The position numbers and the translations under genes are program-made. Source: Lachnospiraceae bacterium (GTDB lineage Bacteria > Bacillota > Clostridia > Lachnospirales > Lachnospiraceae). From it: a DNA stretch of 64,000 nucleotides. Position 1 is the first letter of the stretch; each line of letters opens with the position of its first letter. The notes beneath the pieces are model-generated. The model was given only the letters and a program-made list of their open reading frames with translations. It made no database searches and was not told the DNA's origin. The DNA lies in assembly GCA_017450065.1 (NCBI GenBank), contig JAFSYI010000054.1, positions 1 to 64,000 of the forward strand, given 5' to 3'. This document shows, in pieces, positions 35,731 through 43,730 of this stretch.

Positions 35731-36462
35731 TCAGCCCTTGTAGCCGATCTCATCCGCAAGCTTCTTCTCGATAACCACAATGGCATCGCGGTGCAGACGC
35801 ATGAAGGTTGCCGGGCACTGAGGATCGATCTTGTCATCAAGAAGAAGCTTCCTTGCAGCGTCCTGCTTGTTTCCATTTATTATCATAAGAAGAGTCTTGG
35901 CCTTCATGATGCTTCCCATTCCCATTGTTACGGCATACCTCGGAACCTCGTCACGGCTCTCGAAGAACCTTGTGTTGGCATCTATCGTGCTGTCCTCAAG
36001 CGTTTCCTTATGAGCCTTCTCATACAGGAAAGCACCGGGCTCATTGAAACCAAGATGTCCGTCGGGACCTACACCCAGAACCTGAAGATCGATATCCGTC
36101 TTATCAAGAATATCGTTGAACTCCTTAAGGTTGGCCTCTACATCGCCCGTACCCTTTGCAACATAGGTATTGGCTTTATCTATATTGATGTGATCAAAAA
36201 GATTGTCATCCATAAAGAATCTGTAGCTCTGCGGATGATCCGGAGCCAGACCCACATACTCATCAAGATTCACGGAATGAACCTTAGAGAAATCAAGTCC
36301 CTCCTCCTTACATCTTCTTGCAAGCTCCTTATACATGCCGACAGGTGATGAACCTGTTGCCAGACCAAGCGTACATTCCGGATTCTCCCTTACAAGCTTC
36401 TCAATGACATCAGCTGCTTTCTTAGCGCCTTCTTCATATGTATCTGCTACTATAACCTTCAT
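35731..36462 (-). CDS. nagB: Glucosamine-6-phosphate deaminase
   Basis: 243 residues. Converts glucosamine 6-phosphate to fructose 6-phosphate and ammonia. Motifs: GLATGSSPVGMY near residue 35, the catalytic NLDEY segment, GVGPDGHLGFNEPG with the active-site Asp and His, and the late TMGMGSIMKAK. The 243-residue length matches the shorter, non-allosteric Firmicutes form. It sits with a GlmU-like acyltransferase and GlmM genes, so this block balances amino-sugar use between glycolysis and wall precursor synthesis. Confidence 0.96.
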   Translation of the reverse strand: MKVIVADTYEEGAKKAADVIEKLVRENPECTLGLATGSSPVGMYKELARRCKEEGLDFSKVHSVNLDEYVGLAPDHPQSYRFFMDDNLFDHINIDKANTYVAKGTGDVEANLKEFNDILDKTDIDLQVLGVGPDGHLGFNEPGAFLYEKAHKETLEDSTIDANTRFFESRDEVPRYAVTMGMGSIMKAKTLLMIINGNKQDAARKLLLDDKIDPQCPATFMRLHRDAIVVIEKKLADEIGYKG

Positions 36463-36568
36463 ATTTTTCTCCTTTTTCCTTTGTCCTCTGTCTTTAAAGT
36501 TATCTTACTAAAGCTTAATTTTATCTGCAGTTTATTATTCCGAAGCTTCTTTATGCAAACATACTATA

Positions 36569-37234
36569 CTACTTCCACTTAACCACTATCTTCTTTGCTT
36601 CCTTGTATATGCTGTTGTGAGGGATAACTCCGCGTACACACGAAACAGGATATACATTGGAATTCTTTCCGATGACCGTTCCGGGATTAAGGACCGTATT
36701 ACAGCCGACCTCCACTCCGTCTCCCACGAGCGCTCCGACCTTCTTACGTCCGGTTTCGAGGAGCTCACCCTCGTTCTTGATAACAACAGGCTGCTTATCC
36801 GCCTTTACATTACTCGTAATTGAGCCTGCTCCCATATGAGACTTGTAACCCAGAATCGAATCGCCCACATAATTGTAGTGCGGAACCTGAACATTGTCGA
36901 AGAGGATAACATTCTTAAGCTCTGTGGAATTCCCTACAACGCAGTTATCTCCGACCAGTGCCGAGCCTCTGATGAATGCGCCGGGACGCACCTCTGTCTT
37001 ATGTCCTATTATACAGGGACCGCCTATATAATTATTGGGATAACGCTTTGCATCCTTTGCTATCCATACATCCTCCTGCGGATGATCGTATTCCTCCGGA
37101 TCCAGTCCCTTTCCGATCTCAAGTATAAGCTCTTTAATACCCTCAAGAGCTTCCCACGGATATGTGAACTGCTTAAGATAGTCCGCGGCCTTTGTGTGTG
37201 TAAGATCATAAAGATCACTTATAGTCAGCTTCAT
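36569..37234 (-). CDS. Left-handed beta-helix acetyltransferase, GlmU C-domain-like
   Basis: 221 residues from the ATG at 37234, chosen because AGGAGG lies 6 bases upstream; a further in-frame ATG upstream would overlap it. Hexapeptide repeats run from GGPCIIGHKTEV through VGDNCVVGNSTEL to VEVGCNTVLNPGTVIGKNSNV. The segment HYNYVGDSILGYKSHMGAGSITSN resembles the acetyltransferase site of GlmU and archaeal sugar-1-phosphate enzymes. Likely N-acetylates glucosamine 1-phosphate, the product of the neighbouring GlmM, though no uridylyltransferase domain is present. It is 46 bases after glmM. Confidence 0.8.
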   Translation of the reverse strand: MKLTISDLYDLTHTKAADYLKQFTYPWEALEGIKELILEIGKGLDPEEYDHPQEDVWIAKDAKRYPNNYIGGPCIIGHKTEVRPGAFIRGSALVGDNCVVGNSTELKNVILFDNVQVPHYNYVGDSILGYKSHMGAGSITSNVKADKQPVVIKNEGELLETGRKKVGALVGDGVEVGCNTVLNPGTVIGKNSNVYPVSCVRGVIPHNSIYKEAKKIVVKWK

Positions 37235-37280
37235 ATCATTCCTCCTAATGACCATTCTCTGTTTTCATAATACCCGTTCA

Positions 37281-38846
37281 CTAACCGCGCACCCTGATCA
37301 GATGCCCGGATGCTTTCATTGCATCGATTATCTCATCAACACACTTCTCACAGTCCTTATAAGTCGCAGCCTCCGACATAACGCGAAGCACGGGTTCTGT
37401 ACCCGAAGCGCGCAGAAGCACACGTCCGTCATTGCCGAGATATTCGGTGGTATCATCAACAGACTTCTTAACCGCAGGATCGTCCAATGTCTTTTCCTTG
37501 TCGTCCACTTCCACGTTCTTAAGCACCTGAGGATACATCTTAACCTCGGAAGCAAGTACGGAAAGCGGGAGCTGTGTCTCTACCATAACCGTCATAAGCA
37601 TGATGGCAGTTACCAGACCGTCTCCTGTATGAGCGTATTTTCTGAAGATAACATGACCGGACTGCTCTCCGCCGAGCATATGGTTATTTTCCTTCATATT
37701 CTCATAAACATATCTGTCTCCGACCTTGGTCTTCTCATAATTGATCCCGACGTTGTCAAATGCCTTGTAAAGTCCAAAATTCGACATAACCGTCGTAACC
37801 ACGGTGTTGCTCGGAAGCATTCCTTTATTCTTCAAATGCTTTGCACAGATGTACATTATCATGTCGCCGTTAACCACATCACCGTACTCGTCAACAGCAA
37901 GACATCTGTCTGCATCTCCGTCAAACGCAAAGCCTACATCAACCTTGTTCTCGCGGACATATTTCTGAAGTCCCTCGATATGAGTCGATCCTGCGTTCAT
38001 ATTTATGTTCACGCCGTCGGGAGTATTGTTCATAACATAGTTCTTGGCTCCGAGTGCATCAAATACGGCACGTCCTATCATCCATGCGCTTCCGTTAGCA
38101 CAGTCAAGAGCTACCTTTCGGTTCTCAAAAGATACCGGAGCTATCGAGGTAAGATACCCTATGTATCTGTTACGTCCCGAGTAGAAATCAATGGTCTGGC
38201 CGATCTTGTCATCGGTAGCTTCAGTGACACCTTCAAGCTCTCCGTCAATGTAGCGCTCCACCATGTCCTGAACCTCATCCTCCATTTTCTCACCTTCACC
38301 GTTAAGAAGCTTGATTCCGTTGTCAAAGAAAGGATTATGGCTTGCGGAGATCATGATACCGCAGTCAAAGCCCTCGGTTCTCGTTATATAGCTTACACAC
38401 GGAGTGGTCGTAACATGAAGAAGATATGAAAATCCTCCCGTTGATGTGATTCCGGCAGACAAAGCATTCTCAAACATATATGAAGAACGCCTTGTATCCT
38501 TACCTATTACGATCTTAGCCGGTCTTTCCTTGCTGTAATACCATCCGAGGAACTGGCCAATCTTAAATGCATGCTCCGCAGTAAGCACTACACCTGCCTT
38601 TCCGCGGAATCCATCTGTTCCAAAGTATTTTCCCATAGTTCTTTTCTCCTTTTTTCCCGAACCGTGATCACTGTTTCTTGCTTCCCTGGTTCTGCCGTCA
38701 TATGGTCTTTGGGCATCTTCGGGGATCAGCCACAGCTTCCCCTCCTTCTTCGCACCGCCTATCTTACCGTCGCGACACAGCATGGTGATGCGTCTTTCTG
38801 TCATATCCCATTTAACGGCAGCCTCATGAACGTCGACGTATTTCAT
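37281..38846 (-). CDS. glmM: Phosphoglucosamine mutase with N-terminal excisionase-like HTH domain
   Basis: 521 residues in one frame. Residues 1-48 are an excisionase/MerR-like winged helix (VHEAAVKWDMTERRITMLC, then DGKIGGAKKEGKLWLIP). Residues 49-70 are a polar linker. From about 71 it is complete GlmM, converting glucosamine 6-phosphate to glucosamine 1-phosphate: phosphoserine loop ISASHNP, metal loop FDGDADR, sugar loop GEQSGH (diagnostic for GlmM), phosphate loop RASGTEP. An internal ATG at 38636 with AAGGAG 9 bases upstream starts a normal 451-residue GlmM, so both a DNA-binding fusion and plain GlmM could be made. Upstream sequence has repeated TTGACA boxes and a leader hairpin. GlmM itself is sure; the fusion being translated is likely. 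Confidence 0.92.
   Translation of the reverse strand: MKYVDVHEAAVKWDMTERRITMLCRDGKIGGAKKEGKLWLIPEDAQRPYDGRTREARNSDHGSGKKEKRTMGKYFGTDGFRGKAGVVLTAEHAFKIGQFLGWYYSKERPAKIVIGKDTRRSSYMFENALSAGITSTGGFSYLLHVTTTPCVSYITRTEGFDCGIMISASHNPFFDNGIKLLNGEGEKMEDEVQDMVERYIDGELEGVTEATDDKIGQTIDFYSGRNRYIGYLTSIAPVSFENRKVALDCANGSAWMIGRAVFDALGAKNYVMNNTPDGVNINMNAGSTHIEGLQKYVRENKVDVGFAFDGDADRCLAVDEYGDVVNGDMIMYICAKHLKNKGMLPSNTVVTTVMSNFGLYKAFDNVGINYEKTKVGDRYVYENMKENNHMLGGEQSGHVIFRKYAHTGDGLVTAIMLMTVMVETQLPLSVLASEVKMYPQVLKNVEVDDKEKTLDDPAVKKSVDDTTEYLGNDGRVLLRASGTEPVLRVMSEAATYKDCEKCVDEIIDAMKASGHLIRVRG
38634..38654 (-). promoter_or_regulatory. Internal ribosome site and start for stand-alone GlmM
   Basis: AAGGAG at 38646-38651 (minus strand) is 9 bases before the ATG at 38634-38636, which begins MGKYFGTDGFRG, the normal GlmM N-terminus. 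This is inside the HTH-GlmM frame. Confidence 0.7.
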
Positions 38847-38864
38847 TTAGCTCTCCTTTATAAT

Positions 38865-38897
38865 TACCGCAGAAAAGAAAATAACCCGTCTGCGGTA
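38865..38897 (-). promoter_or_regulatory. Leader hairpin before HTH-GlmM gene
   Basis: TACCGCAGA (38865-38873) and TCTGCGGTA (38889-38897) form a perfect 9-bp stem. It ends about 5 bases before the AAGGAGAG ribosome site. A third copy of TACCGCAGA is at 38926-38934 and could form an alternative pairing with the 38889 arm, a possible switch. Confidence 0.5.
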
Positions 38898-38921
38898 TGC
38901 GAAACAATATGTCCTGTTTCA

Positions 38922-38950
38922 TTTGTACCGCAGACAGGTTGATTTGTCAA
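38922..38950 (-). promoter_or_regulatory. Promoter for HTH-GlmM gene
   Basis: TTGACA (38945-38950), 17-base spacer, TACAAA (38922-38927) on the minus strand, giving a leader of about 70 bases. Confidence 0.6.
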
Positions 38951-39017
38951 GATACATTTTGTATTTTATGTCAAATTATTTGTCATTTATGTCAAGATAC
39001 ATATATGCAAATGTCAA
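38945..39017. repeat. Array of five TGTCAA (TTGACA) boxes upstream of HTH-GlmM
   Basis: TGTCA(A/T) occurs at 38945, 38969, 38981, 38990 and 39012. Two copies extend to an identical 13-mer, TGTCAAGATACAT (38945-38957 and 38990-39002). On the minus strand each is TTGACA or close. Direct-repeat arrays like this are typical binding sites for excisionase-type proteins. Confidence 0.6.
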
Positions 39018-39068
39018 GTTATTGTTTTCCGAAAGACATGGGAACAGTTCTTTTATCTTGCCCGTGTT

Positions 39069-41135
39069 TTATGCAAACGGTCCCGCAACAGGCGTTTCAG
39101 ATCTCTTCATACCATAGAAATCAGTATCAAATACAATATCGCTTCCATCGGGATTCTCGAATCGTTCCTCAGGTTCAAAAGCTTCACCGAGAGTATCCGA
39201 ACATATCAGCTTAGCCTCAGGAAGATATTGCGACACATTTGTCTCAACCGTATACTTTCCGCCCTCATTCTTTAACTCCACAGTTATCTCATGCTCCGTG
39301 TCAACCATATAATCCTCTTCAATATCACACGGCTTTGCACCGTTAAAGAAGACATTTCCGCCCGTCCATACAGGAAGCGGAATGTAGAACCTTTCGCGCG
39401 ACAGGGATGAACCTTCTCCGCCATAACCTTCAAAGCAAGCCTTCCATTCATCCTCCTTCATATAGCCGCTGTATCGTACGGTTCCTGCAACAAGGTTCAT
39501 TTCATCCCACTCATACTTCCCTGTCACATTAACCACCGGTACATTTTCTGATATCCTGAACTCTTCGGGATCCAGACTCTTTCCATCCAGTCCTCCGCCG
39601 TCACAGATATCTATCATTCCCTGCCTTACCTTCGGCTGTACAAAAATATTATTATAAAATCTGACATCTCCGTGAAGAACAGTCATTACACCAGTGATGG
39701 CCGTACTGTGCGGCTTATGGATGGGAGTATATCTCGGAGACGGATATTCTGCCGTCCCATTGAGCACACCTCGTCCGACTCCCGAAACAGATCCGCAGAA
39801 GAGATTATGTACAAAGGCAACTCCCTGGGCAGGTATACGTACACAGCGCTCGGACAACATGATGTTATTATCTACAAGAGTGGGACCATGTGCTATCTCT
39901 ATCCACAGATCCTCACCCATTCCAAGACCCTCCATAAATTCAGGCTTAAGGAGATGATCCCTTGACATGCAGTTATCATGGAAGAGATTGGAAGAGACTC
40001 TGGTCCCCTGACACTGCCAGTCAAGCCATATTCCCCTTACGCAGTCATGAAAATGATTATTCTTTATTATCACGTCAATCGCAGCATGAAACTTAATTCC
40101 GCCTATCTCGGCGCCTGCGAGATTTCTCTTATTGTTTATGTGATGTATATGGTTATTCTCAATAACCGAAAATACGCATCCGAGATTGCCGACTATACCC
40201 GTCTGTCCGCAATCGTGGATATTGCAGTTCCGTACAATATGTGAACCTATCGTCTCTTTGCTCCATCCGTCAAGCTGTGCTATGAAAGAACAGTCACGCT
40301 GGGTCTGGGCTCCGTCCTTATACTTATACTTAAGCCACTTGTTATCATTGCCCTGCTGTCTGTACTTGCCAAGCGAGATTCCCGAACACTTTGACTCCGA
40401 AATATCACAGTCCTCTATGATCCAGCCCTTAGACCAGTGCGGGCCTATCATTCCTTCCTGAAGTGCGGTGGGAGGCGCCCATTGCGTGGCAGCCTTGGTT
40501 ACGGTAAAGCCGCTTAATGTAATGTAATCAACATGCTCGCAAACAGGCCAGAAGCAATGCGGACGCACATTTATCTCAACACACTCCTTATTGGGATCCT
40601 TCCCCTGAAAATTGGCATATATAAATGTTTCATCCGAGTCCCTGGACTGACACGTGTACCACGTATGTTTGGTAAAATCACGATCCCACGAATCATCGAA
40701 CAGTCCGGGCTCAAGCACCTTGTCCAGGCTGTCCTTCTCATACATTGATTTCCCGTTCAGAAAAACCTCGCCCGTATGCACCGGAACAGTTATATTGAGC
40801 CAGTCACCACTCACAAGTGTTGTGTACGGATTATATGCCCCGAAGTAAGAATTTTCTACGGTAAGCTTCCAGGTATCACCCTCATAAGGCTCCCATGTAT
40901 CGAATCTGTCCGCTCCTGTTATGACAGCTTCCAGTGGCTTCTCAGAACGGTACACTATCCTGTTATTCTCTTTTCCGGCATTAATGGGATTTACATCCTC
41001 CCTGTATATACCGGGAGCAACAATAACCTCATCACCCGGCATTGCTGCATCAGCCGCAGCTCCTATCCTCTTAAATGGTTTCTCTTTTGTACCGTTACCG
41101 TTTCTTGCCGCATTGCAGTCTACATAAAGTATCAT
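39069..41135 (-). CDS. GH120 beta-xylosidase (right-handed beta-helix)
   Basis: 688 residues from the ATG at 41135 (GGAG 10 bases upstream; an upstream in-frame ATG at 41216 lacks support). Close in pattern throughout to GH120 enzymes such as the Thermoanaerobacterium xylosidase: opening YVDCNAARNGNGTKEKPF, YFGAYNPY, ATQWAPPTA, GPHWSKGWIIEDC, and the catalytic regions GIWLDWQCQGTRVS (nucleophile Asp) and LWIEIAHGP (acid/base Glu). An insertion of about 20 residues sits between the two. No signal peptide, so it should act in the cytoplasm, freeing xylose from imported xylo-oligosaccharides. It complements the exported GH10 xylanase at 43731-45257. Confidence 0.92.
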   Translation of the reverse strand: MILYVDCNAARNGNGTKEKPFKRIGAAADAAMPGDEVIVAPGIYREDVNPINAGKENNRIVYRSEKPLEAVITGADRFDTWEPYEGDTWKLTVENSYFGAYNPYTTLVSGDWLNITVPVHTGEVFLNGKSMYEKDSLDKVLEPGLFDDSWDRDFTKHTWYTCQSRDSDETFIYANFQGKDPNKECVEINVRPHCFWPVCEHVDYITLSGFTVTKAATQWAPPTALQEGMIGPHWSKGWIIEDCDISESKCSGISLGKYRQQGNDNKWLKYKYKDGAQTQRDCSFIAQLDGWSKETIGSHIVRNCNIHDCGQTGIVGNLGCVFSVIENNHIHHINNKRNLAGAEIGGIKFHAAIDVIIKNNHFHDCVRGIWLDWQCQGTRVSSNLFHDNCMSRDHLLKPEFMEGLGMGEDLWIEIAHGPTLVDNNIMLSERCVRIPAQGVAFVHNLFCGSVSGVGRGVLNGTAEYPSPRYTPIHKPHSTAITGVMTVLHGDVRFYNNIFVQPKVRQGMIDICDGGGLDGKSLDPEEFRISENVPVVNVTGKYEWDEMNLVAGTVRYSGYMKEDEWKACFEGYGGEGSSLSRERFYIPLPVWTGGNVFFNGAKPCDIEEDYMVDTEHEITVELKNEGGKYTVETNVSQYLPEAKLICSDTLGEAFEPEERFENPDGSDIVFDTDFYGMKRSETPVAGPFA

Positions 41136-41178
41136 GGTTCCCGCACTCCTTCTCTGTTTTTCTCTTTTAAACCCTACG

Positions 41179-43635
41179 TCAGATATCTGTTTGTTTCTCA
41201 ATACACTTCTTAACACAGAATAAATATTCGTTTGCCCCGGTATCCGGGATCATCATGATAAAGGCTTCACATTTCCTGTATACCCCATCTGCCTGCTTAA
41301 TATTGAAAACATCCGCTATATAACCTTCTCCGGACTCTTCTACCCTGCCGGACAGCGTTGATGATCTCAGGAATTCAACACATCTTTCTTTTTCCGATCC
41401 GGGAATCATATTGTCTGCAAAGTATTCTATACTTTTCTGCAGATCACGGGTTTCTATTGCATCCCTGTCCACATATTTGAAGCCTCCAAGCAAAGGCATA
41501 ATAGTGTTCTCTCTTAAATTCACTGCCTGTACTGTCTCGAACAGAAGATTCAGCTCCTTTAGCATTGTATCCATCTTAAGCCTGTCATCCGGCTTGCTGT
41601 CAAGTGACAGATTTACGATCGTTCCCTTAATGATGTGGTGACCTCTGTTCTCAGCTATTGACTGAACGGTAAGACACAGATAGCTTCCGCCTACTGTATA
41701 ATAGAAGGTTTCAGGGACACCCGAACTCTCTGTTATATGGGCAAATTCCTGATACTTCTTAATCAGCGGGGATCCGCTCTTATATGTATATCTGTCTATT
41801 TCTTCAAGTGTCATGTCCGGATCTGCAAATACCTGCGTGCGGTAGCTTTGGTTCATAAACAGTGTTTTAAACTCCGTACCGTCATCCTCAATTATCTCAA
41901 GCGGAACATCCGTAAGTCTTGCATGAAAACCCGCAATATCATAAAATTCCTGCCACTCGATACCCTCAGTTTCGATACCTTTATCGCTGAGATGCTTAAA
42001 TACATCATCAATGGGCTCAGGCTTGCCGTAATAATATCCCTGGATCCTTCCACAGCCGATATCCTTTAGGAATTCCAGCTGCTCCTTTGTCTCCACTCCC
42101 TCGGCAAGGGTATGCATCCCTATATCCTTGGCCATGGATACAACAGATCTCATTATGCTCTTGGACTTCTCGGTAAACGGAGACAGAAAGCTCATGTCCA
42201 TCTTCAGCAGATCGAACCTGAAGCCCTTCAGAACTGTGAGCGATGAATAACCGCTTCCGAAGTCATCCATCCATATCTCATATCCGGCTCCCGTGAAATC
42301 CTCGATGACCTTCGTCATAAGCTTCTCATCGGATGCTATCATACTCTCGGTTATCTCAATGTGAATATGATCCTTCGGGATCCTGTATTTCGCAACTGCC
42401 GCTTCAACAACTTCGAGCATATCACAGAGCACGAAATCAAGCCTTGAGAAATTAACGGACACGGGCACGACCGGCTTACCTTCGTCCATTCTCTCCCGAA
42501 GGCATGCGCACACCTTGCGGACAACGAAGGAATCCAGCTTATGTATCGTCCTCGCATCCTCAAGTGCACCGATGAATCTGTCAGGAGGAAGGAAGCCAAG
42601 CTCCGGATCTATCCACCTTATAAGTGATTCCATACCGCACAGCTTACCCGTAAGCGTCCTGACTACCGGCTGGAAATATACCTTCAGCCATTCCTTCTCA
42701 ATCGCCTCGTCTATCTTCTCCGATACGTGTTCCACCGTCCTTATCTTCTCGGCAAGTTCACACGAATACTCGGCTATATCATTGTTCTTGTCATGCTTAA
42801 TATGATCGCAGGCGATCTTGGCACATGACAGTGCCGATTCCACATCGAAATCATTGCTCTGCGTAAACCTGTATATACCCATTTTACAGATAACACTGAA
42901 TTCATTTCCAAAGGTATCACAGAAGATATGTTCCGCATTGGATGCTTTGGTTATCACTCCTTCATATTCCGAAAAAACAGCAAAATGATCATCGGAAATT
43001 CTGGCCACGAAGGAATTCTCAAAGCATTTGGTCAATATCTTAGAGATAACCCTTAAGCATTCATCTCCCTTTGCCACTCCGTTTTCTATATTAAAACGCT
43101 TGAAATTCACAAGATTAACATATATTATCGCATATTCGGTCCCATCGGAATCCAAACGGCCACGTCCAAGATCATTTGCATATCGGTCGAATCTCGACTT
43201 GCCCAAAAGACCGGTGATACCGTCATAATCCACCCCTGCATTATCCCTGCTGTGAGGGAATATATACGCATAAAAAATATCCCCCGCTTCATCATCATGG
43301 ACAAGCGTCCAATGATTTACTACCCGGTGGATATTACCCTTGGCTGATTTTATATTAAAGAAAACATATCCGGAGTCCGAAGGTGACTCCTTAAGATACA
43401 TATTTATTTCCCTGTCTATCACATTGGGAGAAGGATCATGAATAATGCCGCCAAAACTGCCGCCCACATATGTCATGAATTCATCTATGCTTCCACACTC
43501 AAACAGACTGACAAGATTATCGCCGGCATACAGAAGCCTGTGCCCCTCATCAGCGCTGTAAACCAAAGCTCCGCCCAGAAAATTCCGAACAAACGCTTCT
43601 TCAAATCTGTTGTCAGTGTTTGGGGGATTGGCCAT
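41179..43635 (-). CDS. PAS / degenerate GGDEF / EAL c-di-GMP phosphodiesterase
   Basis: 818 residues from the ATG at 43635 (AAAGGAGG 5 bases upstream). Cytoplasmic. N-terminal PAS-like domain (about 10-130), then a GGDEF domain whose signature is SDDHF, so it should not make c-di-GMP but may bind GTP. An EAL domain follows (about 325-570): ESLIRW for EALLRW, SVNFSRLDF, ITESMI, DDFGSGYSSL, KMDMSF, AEGVETKEQ, RIQGYYYGKPE, with the metal and catalytic residues in place. The last 240 residues hold a second PAS-like region of unknown ligand. Lies between the xylosidase and xylanase genes. Confidence 0.9.
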   Translation of the reverse strand: MANPPNTDNRFEEAFVRNFLGGALVYSADEGHRLLYAGDNLVSLFECGSIDEFMTYVGGSFGGIIHDPSPNVIDREINMYLKESPSDSGYVFFNIKSAKGNIHRVVNHWTLVHDDEAGDIFYAYIFPHSRDNAGVDYDGITGLLGKSRFDRYANDLGRGRLDSDGTEYAIIYVNLVNFKRFNIENGVAKGDECLRVISKILTKCFENSFVARISDDHFAVFSEYEGVITKASNAEHIFCDTFGNEFSVICKMGIYRFTQSNDFDVESALSCAKIACDHIKHDKNNDIAEYSCELAEKIRTVEHVSEKIDEAIEKEWLKVYFQPVVRTLTGKLCGMESLIRWIDPELGFLPPDRFIGALEDARTIHKLDSFVVRKVCACLRERMDEGKPVVPVSVNFSRLDFVLCDMLEVVEAAVAKYRIPKDHIHIEITESMIASDEKLMTKVIEDFTGAGYEIWMDDFGSGYSSLTVLKGFRFDLLKMDMSFLSPFTEKSKSIMRSVVSMAKDIGMHTLAEGVETKEQLEFLKDIGCGRIQGYYYGKPEPIDDVFKHLSDKGIETEGIEWQEFYDIAGFHARLTDVPLEIIEDDGTEFKTLFMNQSYRTQVFADPDMTLEEIDRYTYKSGSPLIKKYQEFAHITESSGVPETFYYTVGGSYLCLTVQSIAENRGHHIIKGTIVNLSLDSKPDDRLKMDTMLKELNLLFETVQAVNLRENTIMPLLGGFKYVDRDAIETRDLQKSIEYFADNMIPGSEKERCVEFLRSSTLSGRVEESGEGYIADVFNIKQADGVYRKCEAFIMMIPDTGANEYLFCVKKCIEKQTDI

Positions 43636-43730
43636 ATGTACCTCCTTTGTCCGGATCTTCATTTCGGATATACAAAGCAAAGTCCTTTTTAAAGCAGTCT
43701 TTGGAAATAATATTATAACATACTCTTCGT

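Noticed and set aside
37248..38429. 393-codon plus-strand frame opposite glmM
   Set aside because: Antisense to a clearly conserved enzyme, and the composition is typical of a shadow frame.
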